DNA of 64,000 nt, from NCBI RefSeq assembly GCF_010120595.1, contig NZ_CP038020.1, positions 806,001 through 870,000 of the forward strand, written 5' to 3'. Below, piece by piece: positions 50,393 to 56,464 of the stretch. The notes beneath the pieces were generated by a model. That model had not been told where the DNA came from. It did no database searches and worked only from the letters and a program-made list of their open reading frames with translations. This DNA comes from Streptococcus thermophilus. Lineage in GTDB: Bacteria > Bacillota > Bacilli > Lactobacillales > Streptococcaceae. The translations under genes and the position numbers were made by a program. The stretch's first letter is position 1. Each line of letters starts with the position of its first letter.

Positions 50393-50473
50393 GTTTAAGA
50401 GTGGCTGTCTTAAATGTAGGTTTTTACAATTTATTGACTGGGAATGTCAAAAAAGATGTTTCTATTAATCTAA

Positions 50474-50500
50474 ATCTCTAGCACTCGCTAGGGATTTTTT
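50474..50500 (+). terminator. Second hairpin before the O-methyltransferase
   Basis: CTCTAGC-ACTC-GCTAGGG stem followed by six Ts, ending directly before the TATAAT of the next gene. Confidence 0.6.
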
Positions 50501-50501
50501 A

Positions 50502-50507
50502 TATAAT
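50502..50507 (+). promoter_or_regulatory. -10 element directly before a start codon
   Basis: TATAAT with only seven bases to the ATG at 50515, so transcription would begin at or next to the start codon. The -35 region is weak (TAGCAC at 17-bp spacing). Confidence 0.55.
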
Positions 50508-50514
50508 AAAACAC

Positions 50515-51222
50515 ATGGTTAAATCATATAGTAAAAATGCAAATCACAACATGCGTCGTCCTATAGTAAACAAGGATATCGTGGACTACATGCGAACGCA
50601 TCTTAAGGAGAGTACAGGGCACTTGGCTGAACTGGAGGTCTTTGCTCGTAAGGAGAATATTCCGATTATCCAACACGAGGTTGTTGCATATTTCCGATTT
50701 TTGTTGCAGACCTTACAGCCTAAGAAAATTCTTGAGGTAGGAACAGCTATTGGTTTTTCAGCCCTTCTTATGGCTGAATATGCACCTGATGCTCAGATTA
50801 CGACAGTTGATCGTAATGAAGAAATGATTGGCTTTGCCAAGGAAAATCTAGCTAAGTATGACAGTCGCAAACAAATTACCTTGGTCGAAGGAGATGCTGC
50901 CGAGGTATTGCAAGACTTAGACATAGATTATGATTTTGTCTTTATGGACTCAGCCAAGTCTAAATATATCGTCTTTCTGCCTGAAATCTTAAAACGTCTT
51001 ACAGTTGGTGGTGTCATTGTCTTTGATGATATTTTCCAAGGTGGGGATATTGCCAAAGACATCATGGAGGTTCGTCGTGGTCAGCGAACTATCTATCGTG
51101 GCTTGCATCGCCTTTTTGATGCGACTTTAGATAACCCTGATTTGACTGCTAGTTTGATACCTATGAGTGATGGACTTCTTATGATTCGGAAAAACTCTGA
51201 AAATGTTATTTTGCCAGATTAA
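50515..51222 (+). CDS. Class I SAM-dependent O-methyltransferase, probably leaderless
   Basis: A 235-residue methyltransferase of the catechol/caffeoyl-CoA type. SAM-binding motif ILEVGTAIGFSALLMAEYAP (residues about 79-98), VDRNEEMIGFAKENL, and metal/substrate region FVFMDSAKSKY with GGVIVFDDIFQGG. No ribosome site precedes the ATG at 50515 and a TATAAT lies 7 nt upstream, suggesting a leaderless mRNA. The next in-frame ATG (50551) also lacks an RBS, and the N-terminal MVKSYSKNANHNMRRP is conserved in relatives. Physiological substrate unknown. Confidence 0.88.
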   Translation: MVKSYSKNANHNMRRPIVNKDIVDYMRTHLKESTGHLAELEVFARKENIPIIQHEVVAYFRFLLQTLQPKKILEVGTAIGFSALLMAEYAPDAQITTVDRNEEMIGFAKENLAKYDSRKQITLVEGDAAEVLQDLDIDYDFVFMDSAKSKYIVFLPEILKRLTVGGVIVFDDIFQGGDIAKDIMEVRRGQRTIYRGLHRLFDATLDNPDLTASLIPMSDGLLMIRKNSENVILPD

Positions 51223-51283
51223 GCATTATTTAAGTAAGTGTGGTATAATAATGGAGATTTTGACAATTTAAGGAGTAGATAAA

Positions 51284-52426
51284 ATGGCTAAAGAAAATGA
51301 AAACCTTGAGTCAACAGAAGAAACTGTTGAAGAGGTTGTAGCAGATGAAGATACAGAACAAGAGCAACTTGATCGTCAAAAAGAAGAAGAGGAAAGCATT
51401 GCCCTCGCCAGTGAAAAAGCGAAAGAAAAAGCTAAACGTGCTAAAACTAAGAAAACTCGTGATGCTGTTAAAACAAGTTCAGGTGCTCCCTTCCTCCGAG
51501 GTCTTGCCCTTGTAGCTGTTTCAGCCCTTGTTGGTGCTGGTGCTATGTATATTTCTCTGGGAAACAAAACGACTGAAGAAACAATCTTAGTATCTATGAA
51601 AGGTGATACTGTTACTGTTGGGGATGTCTTTAATTCACTTAAAGGTAGTAACCAAACACAACAAAGTGTTTTGAGTGCAACGTTGCAAAAGGTCCTTGAA
51701 AAAGAATACGGTAGCAAGGTCAGCAAAGAAGATGTTGATAAAGCCTATAAACAAGCTTCAGAACAATACGGAGACCAATTTTCACAAGTGCTTGCAGCCT
51801 ATGGTCAGACAGAAGAGTCATACCGTACTCAAATCCGTACACAGAAATTGGTTGAGTACGCTGTTAACCAAGCTGCACAAAAAGATTTGACGGAAGCAAA
51901 TTACAAGGCTGCTTATGATAATTACACACCAAATACAGAGGTGCAAGTAGTTTCAACTACTGATAAAGCTGTGGCAGATAAAGTAGCCTCTGAAGCTAAA
52001 GCAGAAGGAGCAGACTTCTCGAAAGTTGCTAAGGATAACAGCTTGAAAGTAACTTCTAAGACAGTTAACTCGGCTTCTCAAGACTTCCCAACAGATGTTT
52101 TGACAGCGGCTTTCAAGCAAGATGCTAATGCCGTTTCTGATGTAGTGACTGTTTCAAATAGCTCAACTGGTGCTGCAACTTACTACGTCGTCAAAACTGT
52201 TTCAAAATCTGAGAAAAATGCAGATTGGAAAAACTATAAAGATGATTTGACTAAGGTTATCATCAATGGTAAGAAAGCTGATACTAATTTCACTAACTCA
52301 GTAATTGCCAAGGTTCTTAAAAAATACAATGTTAAGGTTGTAGATAAATCCTTTAGTGCAATTCTTGACCAGTATGTGACTGGTTCTGGAGCTTCATCAA
52401 GTTCAACATCAAGCTCTAGCAAATAA
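51284..52426 (+). CDS. prsA: PrsA-like foldase with N-terminal membrane anchor
   Basis: An extracellular folding chaperone of the PrsA/PrtM family, 380 residues. It lacks the usual lipoprotein signal: the N-terminal about 75 residues are cytoplasmic, charged and coiled (many E and K), then one helix (GLALVAVSALVGAGAMYISL, residues about 74-93) anchors it. The outer SurA-like N-domain (VSMKGDTVTVGDVFNSLKG) is followed by a degenerate parvulin domain (EVQVVSTTDKAVADKVASEA) and a helical C-domain ending in a Ser-rich tail. Strong RBS AAGGAG. Last host gene before the conjugative element. Confidence 0.85.
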   Translation: MAKENENLESTEETVEEVVADEDTEQEQLDRQKEEEESIALASEKAKEKAKRAKTKKTRDAVKTSSGAPFLRGLALVAVSALVGAGAMYISLGNKTTEETILVSMKGDTVTVGDVFNSLKGSNQTQQSVLSATLQKVLEKEYGSKVSKEDVDKAYKQASEQYGDQFSQVLAAYGQTEESYRTQIRTQKLVEYAVNQAAQKDLTEANYKAAYDNYTPNTEVQVVSTTDKAVADKVASEAKAEGADFSKVAKDNSLKVTSKTVNSASQDFPTDVLTAAFKQDANAVSDVVTVSNSSTGAATYYVVKTVSKSEKNADWKNYKDDLTKVIINGKKADTNFTNSVIAKVLKKYNVKVVDKSFSAILDQYVTGSGASSSSTSSSSK

Positions 52427-52493
52427 ATCATAAGATAAAGTTGATAATGTTGTGTATGTGTCCTGAATTGGGAGAATTTGATAAATAACATTA

Positions 52494-52524
52494 AGAGAAC
52501 GTGAAAAGCGTTCTCTTTGTTTTT
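52494..52524 (+). terminator. prsA terminator and left border zone of the element
   Basis: AGAGAACG (52494-52501), loop, CGTTCTCT (52509-52516), then T-rich sequence. The element's first gene starts 29 nt later. No obvious inverted or direct repeat marks the border. Confidence 0.8.
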
Positions 52525-52552
52525 TCTCATACTAACTCTCGGAGGTTCAATT

Positions 52553-52744
52553 ATGAAATCAAATCAGAAAAAATTATGTGCTAAACAAAGACAATCAAGA
52601 AATATGGTTATTGTGTCATTGATGAATGATACAGGATGGTCACGTGAAAAAGTAGTTGAATCTTTGAAGGAACTTGAAGAGTATAACTTGATTAAGTTTC
52701 CTGAACAAGGTGGTATGATGCTGAAAGTTGGGGAGGTAAGGTAA
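52553..52744 (+). CDS. Small winged-helix-like DNA-binding protein
   Basis: A 63-residue basic protein (MKSNQKKLCAKQRQSRNMVI ...) whose core SLMNDTGWSREKVVESLKELEEYNLIKF looks like a short winged helix. The start is chosen at 52553 behind CGGAGG; an in-frame TTG at 52517 would read out of the prsA terminator. Its stop overlaps the repA start (TAATG), so it is coupled to repA and may control replication. Confidence 0.7.
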   Translation: MKSNQKKLCAKQRQSRNMVIVSLMNDTGWSREKVVESLKELEEYNLIKFPEQGGMMLKVGEVR

Positions 52745-53637
52745 TGGCTTACGGTAGAATTTCTTTAGAGCAGGCTTTGAATAGTGAAAACTTTTACAGA
52801 CTCCCTAAAGTCGTTATTAAGAGCAAATATTATCGCAAATTAAAAGCAGAAGCAAAATTATTGTTTATGCTTTGTAGAGACCGTCTAAGTGCTTCGCTAG
52901 ATAGCACTAGAAAAGGTGATTATCGGTTTGTAGATGATGTAGGAGATGTTTTTATTTACTACGCCATAGATGAACTGGCTGAAGACCTTGGTTGCGGTAG
53001 AGCAAAAGTTATTAGATTAAAAAAAGAGCTTATAAAATTTGGTCTGATTGATGAAGTTAGACAAGGTCTAAGTAAAGCTAATCGTATTTATGTTAAGAAC
53101 GTTGTTACTGACATAGAAATGCTTAATATGGATTTTGAAGAAGCTCAAACCCTCTTAAACCCAGTAAAATCAACTGAAGTTCCAAAATCGAACTTCAAGA
53201 AATCTCAAAATCGAACTTCAAGAAGTTCCAAAGAAACACTTCAAGAAGTACCAAAATCGCACTCAACTTATATTAAAGAGAGTGAGATTAAAGAGAGTAA
53301 TAATAAAGTCAGTCATTTTGATGACGATGAGGAGATAGATTCTCAAATTTTTGAAGAAGAAAAAATACCTTCTGTTATTTCAAGAAAAGTTGATAAAGCT
53401 ACCAAGTATGACCGTGAGTATATCTATAGCTTGGTACATGACCAGTTGCTAAAAGAGAATTTCTCTCAAACGTCTGCTGACTATGCGATGATTCATTTTG
53501 ATGACCGCTACAAGTACGCTTTAGAAAATATGAGGTTTGCTCATTCTTCTGAGGTAATTGCTGAATATGTTTTTAATGGCATATTAGCTGAAGTAAATCA
53601 GTCGATGCGTAAGGAACAGAATAAAGACATAGTCTAA
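52744..53637 (+). CDS. repA: RepA_N-type replication initiator
   Basis: A 297-residue initiator. The N-terminal domain (residues about 1-120: FYRLPKVVIKSKYYRKLKAE, KLLFMLCRDRLSAS, IYYAIDELAEDLGCGRAKVI) is the winged-helix RepA_N domain of Gram-positive theta plasmids. The middle (about 140-180) is low-complexity and is encoded by four iterons; the C-terminal part (about 215-297) is a host-specific helical domain. Presence in an integrated element suggests that the excised circle can replicate. Confidence 0.85.
   Translation: MAYGRISLEQALNSENFYRLPKVVIKSKYYRKLKAEAKLLFMLCRDRLSASLDSTRKGDYRFVDDVGDVFIYYAIDELAEDLGCGRAKVIRLKKELIKFGLIDEVRQGLSKANRIYVKNVVTDIEMLNMDFEEAQTLLNPVKSTEVPKSNFKKSQNRTSRSSKETLQEVPKSHSTYIKESEIKESNNKVSHFDDDEEIDSQIFEEEKIPSVISRKVDKATKYDREYIYSLVHDQLLKENFSQTSADYAMIHFDDRYKYALENMRFAHSSEVIAEYVFNGILAEVNQSMRKEQNKDIV
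53176..53267 (+). repeat. Four 23-bp iterons inside repA, putative replication origin
   Basis: Contiguous units at 53176-53198, 53199-53221, 53222-53244 and 53245-53267. Each begins GAAGTTCCAAAATCG or close to it; units 1 and 2 end AACTTCAA, and unit 3 ends CACTTCAA. Units carry the arms GAAGTT and AACTTC, so each is an imperfect palindrome. The 23-bp period is not a multiple of three, which argues that DNA binding rather than protein sequence is under selection. RepA_N replicons are known to keep the origin in the middle of repA. Confidence 0.75.
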
Positions 53638-53664
53638 TTATTCTTTTTAGGTATAACATTATTT

Positions 53665-53877
53665 GACCCGAGCAAGTCGTAAAACTACTTGCTGACCATT
53701 GACAATTGAATACCCCCTCTGCCCTGATACAGCGTGACTATGAGATACAAAATTGGGGGCGGAGTGTAAAACTAGTTATCTAGTCTCAGTCACAAGTTGC
53801 ATTGTTCGCAGGTTTGCCGTTATGACCATAAACGGTGCGTATGAAACACGGATATAACCAAAAGGAGGTTATACAGC
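53665..53877 (+). promoter_or_regulatory. Structured intergenic region (leader RNA or transfer origin)
   Basis: Successive inverted repeats: AGCAAGT/ACTTGCT (53671-53693); CTCTGCCC/GGGCGGAG (53717-53765, one mismatch), which encloses GATACAAAATTGGGGG; TGACT..GAGA with TCTCAGTCA; ACTAG-TTAT-CTAGT; CCGTTATG/CATAAACGG (53817-53835); and TATAACC/GGTTATA (53853-53873), which has AAAGGAGG in and beside its loop. No open frame of note. It could be a cis-acting RNA controlling the transfer operon or contain oriT; the sequence alone does not decide. Confidence 0.55.
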
Positions 53878-53928
53878 ATGGGTGTAAATCAACCTAAATT
53901 TATTCGAGAAGGAGAAAAGAATGAATAA
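53878..53928 (+). CDS. 16-codon leader peptide
   Basis: ATG 9 nt after AAGGAGG opens MGVNQPKFIREGEKNE, whose TAA overlaps the next gene's start at 53921 by 8 nt. The RBS lies partly inside a 7-bp hairpin. Ribosomes on this frame would pass through the next gene's RBS (GAAGGAG, 53908-53914), so it may serve translational coupling or attenuation. Confidence 0.5.
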   Translation: MGVNQPKFIREGEKNE

Positions 53929-54259
53929 ATTTGAAAACCAAGCAAACAATGATGTTTGCATTAGAGACTTAAAACAGTTAGGACGTGAAGGTGGTGCTCA
54001 AGTCTATCTTGATACAGGTGAGATACTGAAACTAAAACCAAAGTATGGAACTGTTTCAAGAAGAGCTTATGTTGCAGGTAAAGCTATGACTGTAGAACTG
54101 AAGATTGAATACAAAGACGTTTATCCAGCAATTCGCACAATTGAAAGAAATGGAATTTTAATTGCGAGAAGATGTCGCTATGGAATGCTCAACAGACTTA
54201 AGCTAACAGGAACAGGTTATCACCGCACATGGAAAAGAAAGTTAGGAGGTAATACATGA
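53921..54259 (+). CDS. Conserved-context hypothetical protein of the transfer operon
   Basis: A 112-residue basic soluble protein without recognised family. Sequence features: RDLKQLGREGGAQVYLDTGE, KYGTVSRRAYVAGKAMTVEL and a very basic C-terminus (RRCRYGMLNRLKLTG ... RTWKRKLGG), suggesting nucleic-acid binding. First full gene after the structured leader; overlaps the next gene by 4 nt. Confidence 0.65.
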   Translation: MNKFENQANNDVCIRDLKQLGREGGAQVYLDTGEILKLKPKYGTVSRRAYVAGKAMTVELKIEYKDVYPAIRTIERNGILIARRCRYGMLNRLKLTGTGYHRTWKRKLGGNT

Positions 54260-54585
54260 CGGATTGGAAAAATGGGAATGGTTGGAGCTTTGAAGACCAA
54301 CAAGAACGAAACCACACCAACCGTCACCCGACAAAAGACAATAATGAACCTGTTCGTTTCAAGGTAGTTGAACATATTGCCACACTATCAAGCAATGAAG
54401 CAGGATGGCGAAAGGAACTCAATAGAGTTTCTTGGAATGATGCTGAGCCAAAATATGATATTCGGTCATGGAAAAATGACCATTCACGAGTTGGCAAAGG
54501 TGTCACACTTTTCAAGGACGAGATGAAAGTCCTTGCAGATGCAATTAAACAAATCAATCTAAACAAAAATCAGAAAGAGGATTAA
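54256..54585 (+). CDS. PC4/YdbC-like single-stranded-DNA-binding protein
   Basis: A 109-residue protein. Residues about 33-105 (VRFKVVEHIATLSSNEAGW, KELNRVSWNDAEPKYDIRSW, HSRVGKGVTLFKDEMKVLAD) match the PC4/YdbC fold, in which PKYDIR-W and KG-TL are the characteristic strands. YdbC of Lactococcus binds ssDNA. In this setting it could coat or deliver the transferred strand or regulate the operon. The gene overlaps its upstream neighbour by 4 nt. Confidence 0.75.
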   Translation: MTDWKNGNGWSFEDQQERNHTNRHPTKDNNEPVRFKVVEHIATLSSNEAGWRKELNRVSWNDAEPKYDIRSWKNDHSRVGKGVTLFKDEMKVLADAIKQINLNKNQKED

Positions 54586-54589
54586 AATT

Positions 54590-54817
54590 ATGGATACAGC
54601 AGTTAGTGTTTTTAGAATTGTTCAAGTAATAGTTGGGATTACAGGTCTTGTATGGGTTCTTACAGGAGCTATTGACTTTTTTGGTGGTCGTAACAATAAC
54701 GACTCTATGCGCCAAGAAAAAGGTGGCAACTCAATGGTCAACGGTGGAGCAGTAGGCGTGATTGGCGCTGCTGTCTGCCAAGCTATCATTACAATGCTTC
54801 AAAGTATTTCTGTATAA
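54590..54817 (+). CDS. Small two-helix membrane protein, VirB2/PrgF-like
   Basis: A 75-residue protein with two hydrophobic helices (VFRIVQVIVGITGLVWVLTG and GGAVGVIGAAVCQAIITML) separated by a polar loop (FGGRNNNDSMRQEKGGN). Size, topology and place before the VirB6-like gene fit the pilin-like or PrgF-like component of Gram-positive conjugation systems. The assignment is by position and topology only. Confidence 0.55.
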   Translation: MDTAVSVFRIVQVIVGITGLVWVLTGAIDFFGGRNNNDSMRQEKGGNSMVNGGAVGVIGAAVCQAIITMLQSISV

Positions 54818-54837
54818 GTCGAAAGGAGCTAGAGTGA

Positions 54838-55569
54838 ATGGATAATATCACAAATTCTCTAGCTGAATATAGTTCAACAGTCAATCAGTATGCGGATAAA
54901 ATTGGAAATGCGTTGTTACCAGTAGCATCTATCTTGATTCTAACCTTCTTTCTCTTTGATATTTTGTCATGGAATCGCAGGTTAGGACAAGAAGGTGGTA
55001 GCTTGACCATTCAGCTTTGGATGGAAGTAGCGCTAGGCTATGTGATAGCTTTTATCTTGGTTTACAACTTTTCAGAAATTTTCGATTTTATCGTCTTGGT
55101 ATTTAACAAGGGAATAGCTCTTGTCAATGGTGTTCTGCCAAAGAACACATTCAAATCAGATGTAGATACTTCAGGAATCAGCGGTTGGATAATGAAGCAG
55201 ATAGTAAAATTGGTTGGTTGGGCAACTGAATTTGTTGCTAATGTAAGTACAAAGATTTTAGTCTTTATGAGATTCTTTCAAATGTATATTTTGAAAGCAG
55301 TTGGTCCACTCATTATAGCTTTCTTCATGTCAGAACAAACAAGGCAAATTGCAATTAACTTTTTCAAGCTCTTTGCATCTTACGCTTTACAAGGCTTGCT
55401 TCTAGTCATTATTGTCAAGCTCTATCCTGCTCTGGTTACGGATGATATGCTTAAGGCTGGTGAGGGAGATTGGGTGACAGCTTTTGCATCAATTGCGAAA
55501 AGTATTGTTTATATCATTGCGCTCTTTGGTAGCCAACGATTGGCAAAAACTCTCTTAAATGCCATGTAA
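54838..55569 (+). CDS. VirB6/PrgH-like polytopic channel protein
   Basis: A 243-residue protein with an N-terminal outside stretch and about six hydrophobic helices (VASILILTFFLFDIL, VALGYVIAFILVYNF, FDFIVLVFNKGIALV, YALQGLLLVIIVKLYP, SIVYIIALFGSQRLA), typical of TrbL/VirB6/PrgH inner-membrane channel proteins. The gene precedes PrgI and VirB4 as in pCF10. RBS AAAGGAG. Confidence 0.75.
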   Translation: MDNITNSLAEYSSTVNQYADKIGNALLPVASILILTFFLFDILSWNRRLGQEGGSLTIQLWMEVALGYVIAFILVYNFSEIFDFIVLVFNKGIALVNGVLPKNTFKSDVDTSGISGWIMKQIVKLVGWATEFVANVSTKILVFMRFFQMYILKAVGPLIIAFFMSEQTRQIAINFFKLFASYALQGLLLVIIVKLYPALVTDDMLKAGEGDWVTAFASIAKSIVYIIALFGSQRLAKTLLNAM

Positions 55570-55614
55570 AAGCACGTAAAATTTGGTAAAATAGATATAT
55601 TGGGAGGTGAGATT

Positions 55615-56037
55615 ATGTCAGAAACCAAGTATCATTTTAGACGAGAAGGGAATCACTTTAAGCTGTCATCGTCTCAAAATCGTTCAGAACAAGCTGAAAG
55701 ACCTACGCCTGTTCAGCCAATAGCTCCTAAGCGAGTAAAACGCTCAATTTGGTCTAGAATTGGTTCGTTCTTTGGGATTCTTTTTTCAGGATTTGTGATG
55801 ATTTTAGGTTTCTTGATAGCGACTCCCTTTTTCCTCTTAAGCGTTCTTTGGAACTGGGTAATTATGTTTATTGGTCTGTCTATATTTTGGGTTTTATCTT
55901 TCTTTGCGTTTCATGCGTTTGTTTTAGATAGTGTAGAAGCAGGGAATCCATTTGAATCAGGTTGGACAGTATTTATTATCCTTATGATTGCCTTGCTAGG
56001 TGCTATTTTATCTACGATAGCTCAAATAAGAGAATAA
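55615..56037 (+). CDS. Membrane protein of unknown function in the transfer operon
   Basis: A 140-residue protein: a polar Gln/Ser/Arg-rich N-terminus of about 40 residues, then hydrophobic helices (IGSFFGILFSGFVMILGFLI, FLLSVLWNWVIMFIGLSIF, VFIILMIALLGAILST). No family recognised. The start is the ATG at 55615 behind GGGAGGTGA. A weak terminator-like hairpin follows at 56061, so genes from PrgI on may be expressed at a different level. Confidence 0.65.
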   Translation: MSETKYHFRREGNHFKLSSSQNRSEQAERPTPVQPIAPKRVKRSIWSRIGSFFGILFSGFVMILGFLIATPFFLLSVLWNWVIMFIGLSIFWVLSFFAFHAFVLDSVEAGNPFESGWTVFIILMIALLGAILSTIAQIRE

Positions 56038-56060
56038 CCAAAACTGAATATGTTGAACAG

Positions 56061-56086
56061 ACACTTTGCCTTGCAAGGTGTTTTTA
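56061..56086 (+). terminator. Weak intra-operon hairpin
   Basis: ACACTTTG-CCTTG-CAAGGTGT (one T-G pair) followed by five Ts, between two transfer genes. Confidence 0.5.
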
Positions 56087-56107
56087 TTGTAGCTAGGAAG
56101 AGGTTGT

Positions 56108-56464
56108 ATGAACAAACTAGGAAGCGAGTTCCTAAAGGAGTTTGACAACTATGAAAGACCGATAGCTTTTGGGATGACCAAACGGCTATTAGTGATGATG
56201 GTTGGCATCGGGATAGTGGTCAGCATCACTATCACCATTTCCTTAATGGGACTCTCGGAAATTTTCATGTACCTTGTGGCGCTTCTCATTGCCCCGCCCT
56301 TTGTTATTTATGGGCTAGGTTTTGATGAATCGTTCAAAGATAAGGTACTGTTTAATCTCAAAGTCCAAAAACGGGCTTATATTACTGAATTTGAGGAAGG
56401 AGAGGAGTTCACGACTGATGATTTTAAATCTTGGAAGAAAATCAAAGAAACTGACGAAAGCTGA
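56108..56464 (+). CDS. PrgI-family protein
   Basis: A 118-residue protein with two hydrophobic helices (LLVMMVGIGIVVSITITISL, IFMYLVALLIAPPFVIYGL), N-terminal FLKEFDNYERPIAFGMTKR and a cytoplasmic C-terminal part. This is the layout of PrgI/TcpE-type subunits that bind the VirB4 ATPase. It overlaps the VirB4 gene by 47 nt. Confidence 0.8.
   Translation: MNKLGSEFLKEFDNYERPIAFGMTKRLLVMMVGIGIVVSITITISLMGLSEIFMYLVALLIAPPFVIYGLGFDESFKDKVLFNLKVQKRAYITEFEEGEEFTTDDFKSWKKIKETDES

Noticed and set aside
53176..53267. The 23-bp repeats as a CRISPR array
   Set aside because: Units are contiguous without spacers and lie in an initiator gene.
53641..53877. T-box or known riboswitch upstream of the transfer genes
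   Set aside because: No T-box sequence (AGGGTGGNACCGCG-like) and no recognised aptamer core; kept only as an unassigned structured region.
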